Below, piece after piece: positions 28,681-38,257 of a DNA stretch of 64,000 nt (position 1 is its first letter; the number at the start of each line of letters is the position of its first letter). The stretch is from the NCBI RefSeq assembly GCF_020179835.1, contig NZ_JAIUDA010000002.1, positions 62,001 to 126,000 of the forward strand, given 5' to 3'. A program made the position numbers and the translations under genes. The stretch comes from Pantoea sp. alder81 (GTDB taxonomy: Bacteria; Pseudomonadota; Gammaproteobacteria; Enterobacterales; Enterobacteriaceae). A model generated the notes under the pieces. It was not told the origin of the DNA and did no database searches. It worked only from the letters and a program-made list of their open reading frames with translations.

Positions 28681-29679
28681 ATGCAAACTATTCTGGAAAA
28701 ACTCTATCAGGCACAAACCCTGAGTCAGGCGGAGAGCCATCAGCTGTTTAGCGCCATTATTAAAGGTCAGCTTGAGCCGACCCAATTAGCCGCCGCGCTG
28801 ATTGCGATGAAAGTCCGTGGCGAGCGCCCGGAAGAGATTGCTGGCGCTGCCACCGCGCTGCTGGAAGATGCGAAACCCTTCCCGCGTCCGGATTACACCT
28901 TTGCCGATATCGTTGGCACCGGCGGTGACGGCAGCAACAGCATTAACATCTCCACTGCCAGCGCCTTTGTCGCGGCAACCTGCGGGTTGAAAGTGGCCAA
29001 GCACGGCAATCGCAGCGTCTCGAGCAAATCCGGCTCCTCCGATCTGCTGGCGGCTTTTGGTATCGATCTGGATATGCCCGCTGAAAAAGCGCGTAAGGCA
29101 CTGGACGATCTTAACGTCTGCTTCCTGTTCGCACCGCAATATCACAGCGGGTTCCGTCACGCGATGCCGGTGCGCCAACAGTTAAAAACCCGCACCTTGT
29201 TTAACGTGCTGGGTCCCCTGATCAACCCGGCGCGACCACCGCTGGCAGTGATCGGCGTGTACAGTCCGGAACTGGTGCTGCCGATTGCTCAAACCCTGAA
29301 GGTGCTCGGCTATCAGCGTGCGGCCGTGGTGCATGGCGGCGGTATGGATGAAGTGGCGTTGCACAGTCCGACCCAGGTCGCTGAGCTGCGTGACGGTGAA
29401 ATTACCAGTTATCAGCTAACACCCGAAGACTTCGGTTTTGGCTTCCATGATAAAGAGGCATTAGCGGGCGGCACGCCGGAAGAAAACCGTGACATTCTGG
29501 CGCGTTTGCTCCAGGGTAAAGGCCAGCCGGCCCATGAGCAGGCCGTTGCGGTGAACGTCGCAATGTTGCTGAAAGTATTCGGAAATGAAGATTTGCGCGA
29601 CAACGCTCAGCGCGCCATCACCGCAATTCGCAGTGGTCAGGCTTACGAGCGCGTTGTTGCTCTGGCAGCGAGAGGATGA
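28681..29679 (+). CDS. trpD: anthranilate phosphoribosyltransferase TrpD
   Basis: 332 residues. It transfers phosphoribose from PRPP to anthranilate. The PRPP loop [17 protein letters not shown] and [15 protein letters not shown] are present. Two adjacent ATG codons exist (28678 and 28681); GGAG at 28671-28674 is better spaced for the second. A stand-alone protein, 13 bases after trpG. Confidence 0.96.
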   Translation: MQTILEKLYQAQTLSQAESHQLFSAIIKGQLEPTQLAAALIAMKVRGERPEEIAGAATALLEDAKPFPRPDYTFADIVGTGGDGSNSINISTASAFVAATCGLKVAKHGNRSVSSKSGSSDLLAAFGIDLDMPAEKARKALDDLNVCFLFAPQYHSGFRHAMPVRQQLKTRTLFNVLGPLINPARPPLAVIGVYSPELVLPIAQTLKVLGYQRAAVVHGGGMDEVALHSPTQVAELRDGEITSYQLTPEDFGFGFHDKEALAGGTPEENRDILARLLQGKGQPAHEQAVAVNVAMLLKVFGNEDLRDNAQRAITAIRSGQAYERVVALAARG

Positions 29680-29680
29680 G

Positions 29681-31048
29681 ATGAGTATCAAGGGCACCGT
29701 TTTAGAGAAAATTGTTCAGGATAAAGCCGTCTGGGTTGAAGCACGCAAGGTACAACAGCCGCTGGAGACCTTCAAGAACAGCTTGCAGCCTGCAGGACGC
29801 CACTTTTACGATGCGCTGCGCGGCACGCGCACGGTGTTCATCCTGGAATGCAAAAAAGCCTCCCCTTCTAAAGGTCTGATTCGTGAAGATTTTGATCCTG
29901 CGACCATCGCCGGCGTTTATCGTCATCACGCCTCAGCTGTTTCGGTCTTAACTGACGAGAAGTATTTCCAGGGTGATTTTGAATTTTTGCCGATCGTCAG
30001 CGCCGCGATTACTCAACCGGTGTTGTGCAAAGATTTCGTTATCGATCCCTATCAAATTTACCTGGCGCGCCACTATCAGGCGGATGCCATTTTGCTGATG
30101 CTGTCGGTGCTGGATGATGAGCAATATCGCCAGCTCGCCGCGGTAGCGCACAGCCTGAAAATGGGCGTACTGACTGAAGTCAGTAATGAAGAAGAGTTGG
30201 AACGCGCCATTGCGCTGGAAGCGAAAGTGGTCGGCATCAATAACCGCGACCTGCGCGACCTGTCCATTGATCTGAATCGCACCCGCCAGTTGGCGCCACG
30301 TTTAGGCCACGGTGTGACGGTCATTAGCGAATCGGGCATCCATAATTATGCGCAGGTGCGTGAATTGAGCCACTTCGCCAACGGTTTCCTGATTGGCTCC
30401 GCACTGATGGAAGAAGCCGATCTCGATGCCGGTGTGCGTCGCGTCTTACTCGGTGACAATAAAATCTGCGGCCTGACCCGCTCTGAAGATGCGCGCATTG
30501 CGCACGAAGCAGGCGCGATTTATGGCGGTGTAATTTTCGCAGAAGGTTCACCGCGTAAAGTCAGCGCCGAACAAGCCCAAACCGTTATAGCGGCTGCACC
30601 ACTTAAGTATGTCGGCGTATACCGCAACAATCGTGTAAGTGACATTGTCACGCACGCCAGTTTACTCCAACTCTCCGCTGTGCAATTGCATGGTGATGAA
30701 GATCAGGCGTTTGTCGCAGAACTGCGTAGCGCCCTGCCAGAAGAGGTGAAAATTTGGAAGGCGCTGAGCATTCGCGGCAGCCTTCCAGCCCGCGATTGGC
30801 CGCATGTGGATCGTTATGTGTTTGATAATGCCCAGGGCGGCAGCGGACAGCGATTCGACTGGTCACTGCTTCAGGGTGAAGATCTCAGCAACGTGCTGCT
30901 GGCCGGCGGATTAAGCGCAGACAACTGCGTAGAAGCTGCCCAACTTGGCTGCGCCGGGCTGGACTTTAACTCCGGCGTTGAATCTGCGCCTGGCATCAAA
31001 GATGCCAGTAAAGTCGCGGCTGTATTCCGCACGCTGCGCGCCTATTAA
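29681..31048 (+). CDS. trpC: bifunctional IGPS / PRAI (TrpC, TrpCF fusion)
   Basis: 455 residues. The N-terminal half is indole-3-glycerol phosphate synthase (EAKVVGINNRDLRDLSID, VISESGI), the C-terminal half phosphoribosylanthranilate isomerase (KICGLTRSEDA, LQLHGDEDQ-type core, VLLAGGLSADN). The fusion is the usual enterobacterial form. ATG 29681 lies one base after the trpD stop; the upstream open frame overlaps trpD and is not used. Confidence 0.97.
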   Translation: MSIKGTVLEKIVQDKAVWVEARKVQQPLETFKNSLQPAGRHFYDALRGTRTVFILECKKASPSKGLIREDFDPATIAGVYRHHASAVSVLTDEKYFQGDFEFLPIVSAAITQPVLCKDFVIDPYQIYLARHYQADAILLMLSVLDDEQYRQLAAVAHSLKMGVLTEVSNEEELERAIALEAKVVGINNRDLRDLSIDLNRTRQLAPRLGHGVTVISESGIHNYAQVRELSHFANGFLIGSALMEEADLDAGVRRVLLGDNKICGLTRSEDARIAHEAGAIYGGVIFAEGSPRKVSAEQAQTVIAAAPLKYVGVYRNNRVSDIVTHASLLQLSAVQLHGDEDQAFVAELRSALPEEVKIWKALSIRGSLPARDWPHVDRYVFDNAQGGSGQRFDWSLLQGEDLSNVLLAGGLSADNCVEAAQLGCAGLDFNSGVESAPGIKDASKVAAVFRTLRAY

Positions 31049-31093
31049 TTTCGCTCGCCCGCCGATGTGCGGGCCGCATAAGGAAGATGAAAG

Positions 31094-32287
31094 ATGACTA
31101 CGTTATTGAATCCCTACTTTGGCGAGTTTGGCGGTCAATATGTGCCGCAGATTCTGATGCCTGCTCTGCGCCAGTTGGAAAGCGCCTTTGTCGAAGCGCA
31201 GCGCGATCCTGAATTTCAGGCTGAATTCACCGATTTGCTGAAAAACTATGCCGGTCGCCCTACCGCATTGACGCTGTGCACCAATCTGACCAAAGGCACG
31301 AAAACCCGCCTGTATCTGAAGCGTGAAGATCTACTGCACGGCGGTGCCCACAAAACTAACCAGGTGTTAGGTCAGGCACTGCTTGCTAAGCGCATGGGCA
31401 AAAATGAAATTATCGCTGAGACCGGTGCCGGTCAGCATGGTGTGGCTTCAGCATTGGCGTGCGCGCTGCTCGGCATGAAATGCCGCATTTATATGGGTGC
31501 AAAAGACGTTGAGCGTCAGTCACCTAACGTGTTCCGTATGCGTTTGATGGGCGCGGAAGTGATTCCGGTGCACAGCGGTTCAGCCACGCTGAAAGATGCC
31601 TGTAATGAGGCGCTGCGTGACTGGTCTGGCAGCTACGAAACCGCGCACTATATGCTCGGCACCGCGGCAGGTCCGCATCCCTTCCCGACTATCGTGCGTG
31701 AGTTCCAGCGCATGATTGGCGAAGAGACCAAAGCCCAGATTCTGGAACGCGAAGGTCGTCTGCCAGATGCGGTGGTGGCCTGTGTGGGTGGCGGTTCGAA
31801 TGCCATCGGCATGTTCGCTGACTTTATTGATGACACCAGTGTCGGTTTGATTGGCGTTGAACCTGCGGGTCACGGCATCGAAACTGGCGAACACGGTGCG
31901 CCACTCAAGCACGGCCGCGTCGGTATCTACTTTGGTATGAAAGCGCCAATGATGCAGACTGAGGAAGGCCAAATTGAAGAATCCTATTCGATCTCGGCTG
32001 GCCTCGATTTCCCTTCTGTTGGCCCACAACACGCCCATCTCAACAGCATTGGTCGCGCCGAATATGTGTCGATTACCGATGATGAAGCGCTGTCAGCCTT
32101 CAAAGAACTGTGTCGTGCAGAAGGCATTATCCCGGCTCTGGAATCCTCCCATGCTCTGGCATATGCGCTGAAAATGATCCGTGAAAATCCGGAAAAAGAG
32201 CAGTTGCTGGTGGTCAACTTGTCCGGTCGCGGCGACAAAGACATCTTCACCGTTCACGATATTTTGAAAGCTAAGGGAGAGATCTGA
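31094..32287 (+). CDS. trpB: tryptophan synthase beta chain TrpB
   Basis: 397 residues, the E. coli length. PLP enzyme joining indole and serine; the Schiff-base lysine is K87 in [10 protein letters not shown] and the phosphate-binding loop is [12 protein letters not shown]. Forms the alpha2beta2 channelled complex with TrpA. Overlaps trpA by one base (TGATG). SD AAGGAAG precedes ATG 31094. Confidence 0.98.
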   Translation: MTTLLNPYFGEFGGQYVPQILMPALRQLESAFVEAQRDPEFQAEFTDLLKNYAGRPTALTLCTNLTKGTKTRLYLKREDLLHGGAHKTNQVLGQALLAKRMGKNEIIAETGAGQHGVASALACALLGMKCRIYMGAKDVERQSPNVFRMRLMGAEVIPVHSGSATLKDACNEALRDWSGSYETAHYMLGTAAGPHPFPTIVREFQRMIGEETKAQILEREGRLPDAVVACVGGGSNAIGMFADFIDDTSVGLIGVEPAGHGIETGEHGAPLKHGRVGIYFGMKAPMMQTEEGQIEESYSISAGLDFPSVGPQHAHLNSIGRAEYVSITDDEALSAFKELCRAEGIIPALESSHALAYALKMIRENPEKEQLLVVNLSGRGDKDIFTVHDILKAKGEI

Positions 32288-33090
32288 TGGAACGTTATAA
32301 TCAGCTGTTTCAACGTCTGTCGGCGAAGAAAGAAGGCGCCTTTGTTCCTTTCGTCACCCTTGGCGATCCGACCCCTGAACTGTCGCTGAAGATCATCGAC
32401 ACGCTGGTAGAAGGCGGAGCCGATGCGTTAGAGCTTGGCATTCCATTCTCCGATCCACTGGCGGACGGCCCAACGATTCAGGGCGCAACCTTGCGTGCCT
32501 TCGCAGCGGGAACCACCGTTGCGCAGTGTTTCGAGATCCTTGCTGCCGTGCGTCAGAAGTACCCTGAACTGCCGATTGGATTGTTGATGTACGCTAATCT
32601 GGTGTTCAGTAAAGGCATCGACAACTTTTACGCGCAGTGTGAAGCCGTAGGCGTTGATTCCGTGCTGGTGGCGGATGTACCGGTAGAAGAGTCTGCGCCG
32701 TTCCGTCAGGCTGCGATGCGTCATAACGTGGCACCGATCTTCATCTGCCCGCCGAATGCGGATGATGATTTACTGCGTGAGATTGCCTCACACGGCCGCG
32801 GTTATACTTATCTGCTGTCGCGCGCGGGCGTCACTGGCGCAGAGAATCGCGCCAGCCAGCCGCTGAATCATCTCATTGATAAATTGCGCGAATACCATGC
32901 GGCGCCACCGTTACAGGGCTTTGGTATCTCAGAAGCCAGTCAGGTGAAAGAAGCCATCGCAGCGGGCGCAGCGGGTGCCATTTCAGGCTCGGCGATTGTG
33001 AAGATCATCGAACGTAATCAGAACGATCCCGCCACATTGTTAGCTGAACTGAAAGCGTTTGTCAGCGATCTGAAAGCCGGCACGCGCTAA
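32287..33090 (+). CDS. trpA: tryptophan synthase alpha chain TrpA
   Basis: 267 residues, TIM barrel. It cleaves indole-3-glycerol phosphate to indole. The catalytic residues E49 (LELGIPFSD) and D60 (PLADGP) are in place. Last gene of the trp operon, coupled to trpB and followed by a strong terminator. Confidence 0.98.
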   Translation: MERYNQLFQRLSAKKEGAFVPFVTLGDPTPELSLKIIDTLVEGGADALELGIPFSDPLADGPTIQGATLRAFAAGTTVAQCFEILAAVRQKYPELPIGLLMYANLVFSKGIDNFYAQCEAVGVDSVLVADVPVEESAPFRQAAMRHNVAPIFICPPNADDDLLREIASHGRGYTYLLSRAGVTGAENRASQPLNHLIDKLREYHAAPPLQGFGISEASQVKEAIAAGAAGAISGSAIVKIIERNQNDPATLLAELKAFVSDLKAGTR

Positions 33091-33096
33091 ATCCTC

Positions 33097-33128
33097 AAGA
33101 CCCTGTTCGCTATAGCGAATAGGGTCTT
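33097..33128 (+). terminator. trp operon terminator
   Basis: Long stem AAGACCCTGTTCGC / GCGAATAGGGTCTT (one G-U pair) with loop TATA, then a T-rich stretch TCTCTTGATT. It also lies just after the convergent gene on the other strand. Confidence 0.8.
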
Positions 33129-33135
33129 CTCTTGA

Positions 33136-33573
33136 TTATTCCAGCCTGAACGTCTGCTCATCTCCCGAACCATCAGGATACGTCAGCTTCATCATTAGCT
33201 TGTCGTTTCTGATTTGCCATGTCAGCTTCTCGTCTTCGGGGCCATCGCGCCAGCGTCCACTACTATCCGGATTATCTGACATCCAGATCACTCTATCGCC
33301 CTGAAGTCGGCAGCGTACGGCCCAGCGTGACTGATCGGATGGTCGGATATAATGCACCCACGCGACGCCCTGCTCATCCACTTTGTCCAGTTGCATAATT
33401 TTGAAGTTGCGGCCAAAGCTAATTGCGGCAGCAGCCTTGCACAGGGTGCCTAGATGCGGATTCATTATCGGTTCTGCCTGCGCACTGGGCATCGGCAAGT
33501 TCTGTGAAGCAAATAGCTGAAGATAAGACAGATAGCTGATTGTGGCTATCGCCAGAATGGCACGCTTTTTCAT
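33136..33573 (-). CDS. hypothetical membrane-anchored or exported protein, 145 residues
   Basis: Not recognised. ATG 33573 follows CAGGGAAA on the minus strand. An N-terminal hydrophobic segment (about residues 5-22) is a signal peptide or anchor. The rest is a soluble domain with many aromatics (VHYIRPSDQSRWAVRCRLQG, VIWMSDNPDSSGRW) and two cysteines (in TLCKAA and VRCRL) that could pair in the periplasm; a small beta-sheet fold is likely. It lies where E. coli carries yciG/F/E. Single gene convergent with trpA. Confidence 0.7.
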   Translation of the reverse strand: MKKRAILAIATISYLSYLQLFASQNLPMPSAQAEPIMNPHLGTLCKAAAAISFGRNFKIMQLDKVDEQGVAWVHYIRPSDQSRWAVRCRLQGDRVIWMSDNPDSSGRWRDGPEDEKLTWQIRNDKLMMKLTYPDGSGDEQTFRLE

Positions 33574-33824
33574 TATTATTTTCCCTGCCTGTGGTGCCTG
33601 TACCGGCACGCATCGGCTCTTTGTCTTGTTGTTTTAATATCAGTTTTGCCCTGCTGTTCCAGCTTACCGTTTGCCCCGCTGCCGTCATTGGATCAATAAG
33701 TGGTAAAAGTGGCGTATTTCCAACTTTTTCACTCTCCGCGATTTGCCGATTTGCAAAGCGCATACCACAATTAATCGCACCGTCTCGTTGCGGTGAAACA
33801 TCATCTAAGACAGGGAGATAACCA

Positions 33825-34139
33825 ATGAATTTTTTTAAAGTCGTTGCAGGAATATTAATGGCTGCGGTTATGGCGATCACACTTAGCGCCTGCGCACCGA
33901 CAGCCACAAAGGAAGGGACCGGGGGCTATCTCGATGATACGGTGATTACCACTAAGGTTAAGGCGCAGTTGTTGAATGACGATTCGCTGAAATCCACCGA
34001 AATCAACGTCGAAACCTTTAAAGGGAAAGTGCAGTTAAGCGGCTTTGTCAGTTCTCCGCAGATGGCGAACCGTGCTGTCACGGTCACCCGCAGCGTGGAA
34101 GGGGTTAAATCTGTGGTTAACAATATGCAGATTAAGTAA
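33825..34139 (+). CDS. BON-domain lipoprotein
   Basis: 104 residues. A lipoprotein signal with lipobox LSAC (Cys23) is followed by a single BON domain (DDTVITTKVKAQLLNDDSLK ... VKSVVNNMQIK), related to OsmY and DolP, which each have two. Periplasmic, lipid-anchored, probably envelope stress or phospholipid-associated; the exact function is unknown. AGGGAG lies just upstream of ATG 33825. Confidence 0.88.
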   Translation: MNFFKVVAGILMAAVMAITLSACAPTATKEGTGGYLDDTVITTKVKAQLLNDDSLKSTEINVETFKGKVQLSGFVSSPQMANRAVTVTRSVEGVKSVVNNMQIK

Positions 34140-34158
34140 TAGCGTATCGATACTGCAG

Positions 34159-34187
34159 CGGGCGGCCTTTGGGTCGCCCGTTGTTTT
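34159..34187 (+). terminator. terminator after BON lipoprotein gene
   Basis: Stem CGGGCG(GCC) / (GGT)CGCCCG with loop TTT, followed by TTGTTTTT. Confidence 0.75.
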
Positions 34188-34199
34188 TCGGTTGTTGCC

Positions 34200-34832
34200 T
34201 CAGAAACGGTAACCCACACCAAAGAAGAATACCCACGGATCGATACGCGTATTAATATTTTGTTGTTCACCGTTGGCTTTAAATTTCACTTCAGTATCAA
34301 TGTCCATGTACCAAAGTGAGGCGTTCAGCATCCAGTCACGGTTGATTTGATAATCCATCCCTACCTGACCCGCCACGCCCCAGGAATCTTTGACGCTTAA
34401 ATCACTTAAGCCCGCATCCTGACCGGTTTGATTAAATTTGGCATCGTAGAAGGTGGTGTAGTTGATACCTACCCCAACGTACGGACGCACCGGGCTGCGG
34501 CTATCAAAGAAATAGTATTGTGCCATCAGCGTCGGTGGCAGCTGGCGCACGGTCGCCAGATTTCCAGTGGCACCGAGGCCAACCTTGTGACGGAACGGTG
34601 TCGCCGCCAGCAGCTCCACGCCGATGTTGTCCGTCGCCATATAGGTGAAGGTGAGTCCAAGCTGGGTGTCGTTGCTGACGTTAAAGCCGCCCATACCCAG
34701 CACATTGTCAGAGCCTTCGGTTGGACGAACAGTCGCGCTACCGGCACGCATGAAAAAATCACCCGCCTGATGAGCCAGCGCCAGCTGGGGAATAGCCAGA
34801 GCCATGAGCAATGCGCATTTTGCCAGTTTCAT
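34200..34832 (-). CDS. ompW: outer membrane protein OmpW
   Basis: 210 residues with a cleavable signal (MKLAKCALLMALAIPQLALA) and an 8-stranded barrel ending in Tyr-Arg-Phe, the typical outer-membrane C-terminus. AAAGGAG precedes ATG 34832, ruling out the longer upstream frame. Small hydrophobic channel and colicin S4 receptor in E. coli. A perfect FNR box lies 117 bases upstream, consistent with the known oxygen control of ompW. Confidence 0.96.
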   Translation of the reverse strand: MKLAKCALLMALAIPQLALAHQAGDFFMRAGSATVRPTEGSDNVLGMGGFNVSNDTQLGLTFTYMATDNIGVELLAATPFRHKVGLGATGNLATVRQLPPTLMAQYYFFDSRSPVRPYVGVGINYTTFYDAKFNQTGQDAGLSDLSVKDSWGVAGQVGMDYQINRDWMLNASLWYMDIDTEVKFKANGEQQNINTRIDPWVFFFGVGYRF

Positions 34833-34948
34833 AATCACTCCTTTGCATAAAAGTAGGGTCTTAATCGGGATTGCGGCACAAGATCTAACCCTTTTTTGGT
34901 AAAAGATCATCTGCATCAGTTCAGATTAATCACTTAAAAAACAATGGA

Positions 34949-34962
34949 TTGATTCAGATCAA
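34949..34962. promoter_or_regulatory. FNR box upstream of ompW
   Basis: TTGAT-TCAG-ATCAA matches the FNR consensus TTGATNNNNATCAA perfectly. Confidence 0.8.
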
Positions 34963-35128
34963 TTTTCGGCATTCCGCCTGTGGAAGAAAAAACGTTAAGG
35001 AGGGTTTTCAGGCTAATGAAAAGGCTTTGCTGCTTTTATGAACCAGGAACGAAGTCTAATTCCCCATTCTTTACCAGAGATGACACAAAGTTATGGTCTT
35101 CCGGGTGCCAGCCTGCCCGCAGAACATG

Positions 35129-35154
35129 TACAATCGCCGGGTTAATTAACCCGG
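35129..35154 (+). promoter_or_regulatory. candidate yciC -10 and 18-bp palindrome
   Basis: TACAAT at 35129-35134 is followed by the perfect palindrome CCGGGTTAATTAACCCGG at 35137-35154, which would span the transcription start, 18 bases before the yciC ATG. Confidence 0.45.
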
Positions 35155-35172
35155 TTCCATCAAGGAGAGTAC

Positions 35173-35907
35173 ATGTCTATCACGGCAAGCTCGTTATACC
35201 GTGACACAGGAAATTTTCTGCGTCATCAGCTGGTTACTATTTTGCTGATGGCGTTGCTGACGTCGTTCATTACGGTGATTGTCGGTCATGCATTAACCCC
35301 AGGCGAAGACCAGTTATCCCTGCTTAGTCAGGCTGACGACAGCGCGACATCACTGTTTGAATTGGTACAGAATATGTCACCGGATCAGCAGCGCATCTTG
35401 CTGCGTGCATCGGCAGCCGGCACCTTTGCAGCGCTGATCGGCAATACGCTGTTGCTCGGCGGTATGCTGTGCCTGATCCCGCTGGTCTCCAATGGCCAAC
35501 GCGTGAGTGCCCTGCGAGCGATCGGTGCCTCCGCGCCACTGCTGCCAAAACTGCTGCTGCAGACCTTCCTGATTACCTTGCTGGTGCAAATCGGCTTTAT
35601 GGTGCTGATGGTGCCTGGCGTGATTCTGGCGATTCTGCTGTCACTGGCGCCGGTGATGCTGGTCAGCGAGAAAATGGGTGTGATTGGGGCAATGCGTGCG
35701 AGCATGAAGCTGGCATGGAAGAACATGAAACTGATTGCCCCTGCCATCGTGCTGTGGCTGCTGGCCAAAATTGTGCTGATGTTCCTTATTTCATCGCTTA
35801 CCGTTTTGCCGGTCAATATTGCGTCAGTGGTGATGAATGCGCTGGGTAATCTGGTCTCTGCCATTCTGATTATCTATTTGTACCGTCTGTATATGCTGTT
35901 ACGTTAA
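35173..35907 (+). CDS. yciC: YciC, UPF0259 membrane protein
   Basis: 244-residue inner-membrane protein with about six hydrophobic helices (for example [20 protein letters not shown] and VLAIL-type segments near 150-165). Conserved in Enterobacterales; function unknown. AAGGAGAG precedes ATG 35173. A terminator-like hairpin separates it from yciB, but the order yciC-yciB-yciA is that of E. coli. Confidence 0.94.
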   Translation: MSITASSLYRDTGNFLRHQLVTILLMALLTSFITVIVGHALTPGEDQLSLLSQADDSATSLFELVQNMSPDQQRILLRASAAGTFAALIGNTLLLGGMLCLIPLVSNGQRVSALRAIGASAPLLPKLLLQTFLITLLVQIGFMVLMVPGVILAILLSLAPVMLVSEKMGVIGAMRASMKLAWKNMKLIAPAIVLWLLAKIVLMFLISSLTVLPVNIASVVMNALGNLVSAILIIYLYRLYMLLR

Positions 35908-35914
35908 CAGCGAT

Positions 35915-35936
35915 GGCGCTCTGCGGAGCGCCTTTA
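35915..35936 (+). terminator. hairpin between yciC and yciB
   Basis: Stem GGCGCTC / GAGCGCC with loop TGCG, then TTTATT; possibly a partial terminator. Confidence 0.55.
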
Positions 35937-35966
35937 TTGAACGCTCCTGCCCTAACTGGAAACGCT

Positions 35967-36506
35967 ATGAAGCAGTTACTCGATTTTCTTCCCCTGGTAG
36001 TTTTCTTTATCTTCTACAAGCTATACGACATCTTTGTCGCTTCAGGCGCCCTGATTGTCGCCACGGGCCTGGCGCTGGTGGTCAGTTGGGTGCTGTATCG
36101 CAAACTGGAAAAGATGACTATTTTCACCTTCGCGCTGGTGACGGTCTTCGGCACATTAACGCTGGTGTTCCATAACGATGAGTTCATCAAATGGAAAGTC
36201 ACTGTGATCTATTCCCTGTTCGCGTTGGCTCTGCTTTACAGCCAGTTCTTTATGGAACAGCCGCTGATTCAGCGCATGCTGGGTAAAGAGTTGCAGTTGC
36301 CTGGTGTGGTGTGGCGTCGCTTGAATATTGCCTGGGCAATCTTCTTCTTCGTCTGCGGCCTGGTGAATATCTATGTTGCGTTTTGGTTATCACAAGAGTT
36401 TTGGGTTAACTTTAAAGTGTTTGGTCTGACTGGCCTGACCCTACTGTTTACTCTGTTAAGCGGCGTGTACATCTGGCGACAGATGCCGCAACAAGAACAA
36501 AAATAA
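35967..36506 (+). CDS. yciB: YciB (IspZ), inner-membrane cell-envelope/septation protein
   Basis: 179 residues, the E. coli length, with five to six transmembrane helices and the family start [21 protein letters not shown]. Required for normal septation in Shigella and linked to envelope synthesis and membrane homeostasis in E. coli. ATG 35967 was chosen by family start; the upstream frame covers the yciC terminator. Confidence 0.95.
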   Translation: MKQLLDFLPLVVFFIFYKLYDIFVASGALIVATGLALVVSWVLYRKLEKMTIFTFALVTVFGTLTLVFHNDEFIKWKVTVIYSLFALALLYSQFFMEQPLIQRMLGKELQLPGVVWRRLNIAWAIFFFVCGLVNIYVAFWLSQEFWVNFKVFGLTGLTLLFTLLSGVYIWRQMPQQEQK

Positions 36507-36559
36507 GCTACTCCGCCCGGCACAGTCGGGCTTCTCTTCACCTGCAGAAGAACTGAGCA

Positions 36560-36976
36560 ATGGACGAAAAACATAAATTGCCGCAAGGCGAGATGGTATC
36601 GCGCACCCTGGCGATGCCGGCGGATACCAATGCCAATGGTGATATTTTTGGCGGCTGGTTGATGTCACAGATGGATATGGGCGGCGCCATCATGGCCAAG
36701 GAGATCGCCGAAGGTCGTGTGGTCACCGTACGCGTTGATGGTATGACGTTCCTGAAACCGGTGGCAGTAGGCGATGTGGTGAGCTGCTATGCGCGTTGCA
36801 TGCACACCGGTAACAGTTCGATGACCATCAATGTAGAAGTGTGGATCAAAAAGGTGTCGTCTGAGCCAATCGGTCAGACGTATTGCGCCACCGAAGCGGT
36901 ATTTGTCTACGTTGCCGTGGATAACACCGGAAAATCCCGTCCGCTGCCCCCCGGCAAAGCTAATCTTGCCGATTAA
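36560..36976 (+). CDS. yciA: YciA acyl-CoA thioesterase
   Basis: 138-residue hotdog-fold thioesterase with the active-site motif ADTNANGDIFGGWLMSQMD. Hydrolyses a broad range of acyl-CoAs in the cytoplasm. Downstream of yciB and convergent with tonB across a bidirectional terminator. Confidence 0.95.
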   Translation: MDEKHKLPQGEMVSRTLAMPADTNANGDIFGGWLMSQMDMGGAIMAKEIAEGRVVTVRVDGMTFLKPVAVGDVVSCYARCMHTGNSSMTINVEVWIKKVSSEPIGQTYCATEAVFVYVAVDNTGKSRPLPPGKANLAD

Positions 36977-36983
36977 CAGCGAT

Positions 36984-37014
36984 AAAAAAAGCGGTCAATG
37001 ACCGCTTTTTCTTT
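36984..37014. terminator. bidirectional terminator, yciA/tonB
   Basis: Stem AAAGCGGTCA / TGACCGCTTT with A-run before and T-run after. Confidence 0.9.
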
Positions 37015-37029
37015 GCCTTCAACGCAGGT

Positions 37030-37752
37030 TTACTCGATGTTAGCGCCACCGTTAATACGGAATACGATGTTCATGGTCAGGCCTTTTCCAGGACGACCAG
37101 GCTGATAACGCCACTTTTTCATCGCCTGCTTCACTTCACGCTCGAACATGTTGCGCGGTTCGGCGGAGAGAACTTCCACATTATCGACACGACCGTCACT
37201 ATCCACATCAAACTGCACGCGTACACGGCCTTCCACGCGTAACGCAAACGCACGCGCCGGATAGGCAGGTTTGCTCACGTTCATCGCCTTCGGCCCGTCA
37301 GAGACGGTTTGCGTTGGCGCTGGGTTACTCTTCGGCGCCGTGGTCGGACGCGTCTGGGTGGTCGGGATGTCCTGCTTGACCGGATTCTCCTGCGGCTTCA
37401 CTTCCTTACGCGGCTTAGGCTCGACCTTTTTCTCTACCTTCGGCTTGGGTTTTGGCTTGGGCTTCGGTTCAGGTTTTGGAATCGGCACGGGCTCGACTTT
37501 TGGCGGCTCAGGTGCGACTTCCGGCTCAGGTTCGGGCTCTGGCGGCGGCGGTGTCACCACCGCGGGGGCCGGCTCTGGCTGCACTTCAGGCGCCACCATG
37601 GTCACGCTGATTGGCTGGGATGCTTTCGGAACCTCAATGGTCTGATGAAACGATGCATAGAGAATGCCCGCAATCAACGAGCCGTGGAGCACCACGGACA
37701 AGATCATAGCTACGGGGGTACGTGTAGGAAGAGGCGTAATCAACGTCGTCAT
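37030..37752 (-). CDS. tonB: TonB energy transducer
   Basis: 240 residues. An N-terminal transmembrane helix (about 14-36), a long periplasmic Pro-rich spacer of Glu-Pro then Lys-Pro repeats (PEPEPEPE..., PKPKPKPKPK), and the C-terminal TonB domain (YPARAFALRVEGRVRVQF, EVLSAEP, KKWRY) are present. It couples the ExbBD proton motive force to TonB-dependent receptors. Three in-frame ATGs lie close together (37767, 37761, 37752); the last aligns with the E. coli start by upstream DNA similarity. No strong SD. Confidence 0.95.
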   Translation of the reverse strand: MTTLITPLPTRTPVAMILSVVLHGSLIAGILYASFHQTIEVPKASQPISVTMVAPEVQPEPAPAVVTPPPPEPEPEPEVAPEPPKVEPVPIPKPEPKPKPKPKPKVEKKVEPKPRKEVKPQENPVKQDIPTTQTRPTTAPKSNPAPTQTVSDGPKAMNVSKPAYPARAFALRVEGRVRVQFDVDSDGRVDNVEVLSAEPRNMFEREVKQAMKKWRYQPGRPGKGLTMNIVFRINGGANIE

Positions 37753-37782
37753 ATCAGTCATATTCATTGAGTGAAGCGCAGA

Positions 37783-37811
37783 TTTTAAATGCAAATAGCA
37801 ATCAGTTTCAA
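37783..37811 (-). promoter_or_regulatory. candidate tonB promoter with Fur-like sequence
   Basis: On the minus strand, TTGAAA, a 17-base spacer and TTAAAA; TGCATTTAAAATC is identical to the corresponding E. coli tonB leader. Overlapping TGATTGC-T-ATTTGCA matches Fur halves only partly (9 of 14). Confidence 0.4.
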
Positions 37812-37957
37812 TAAGCGATGTGTAAGGCACCCGCAGAAAGGCGTTTTTTAGCGGGAGTTGCGCTAAATGACGGTGGTTTTATCTTTCATTTGCACTCTGA
37901 TTAACGATCACTTAACGTGTCTCGCAATTTCGGCAAGTCTATCGGGAGTACCCCATC

Positions 37958-38254
37958 GTGCTTTACGTCATTTATGCGGAAGATACCGCAGATTCACTGG
38001 AAAAACGCAATTCCGTACGCCCGGCGCATCTCGCGCGCTTGCAGTTACTGCAGGATGAAGGTCGACTGATCGCCGCAGGCCCTCTGCCCGCTGTGGATAG
38101 CAACGATCCGGGTCCCGCAGGTTTTACCGGTTCAGTGATCATTGCTGAGTTTTCCTCGCTGGAAACCGCACAATCCTGGGCCAATGACGATCCCTACATT
38201 GCCGCTGGCGTGTATGAGAAAGTGGCGGTCAAACCGTTCAAACGCGTATTTTAA
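37958..38254 (+). CDS. yciI: YciI-family protein
   Basis: 98-residue ferredoxin-like alpha/beta protein (YCII domain) starting at GTG 37958, with GGGAG at 37944-37948. The conserved His/Asp pair of the family is visible ([19 protein letters not shown]). Enzymatic role in E. coli is uncertain. Divergent from tonB. Confidence 0.94.
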   Translation: MLYVIYAEDTADSLEKRNSVRPAHLARLQLLQDEGRLIAAGPLPAVDSNDPGPAGFTGSVIIAEFSSLETAQSWANDDPYIAAGVYEKVAVKPFKRVF

Positions 38255-38257
38255 TCG

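Larger units (their letters stand above)
34833..35172. other. ompW/yciC divergent regulatory region
   Basis: 340 bases without a gene. It contains an FNR box (34949-34962) and a perfect 18-bp palindrome (35137-35154) next to a possible -10 for yciC. Confidence 0.7.

Noticed and set aside
37309..37770. 153-codon open frame opposite tonB
   Set aside because: Antisense shadow of the tonB Pro-repeat region.
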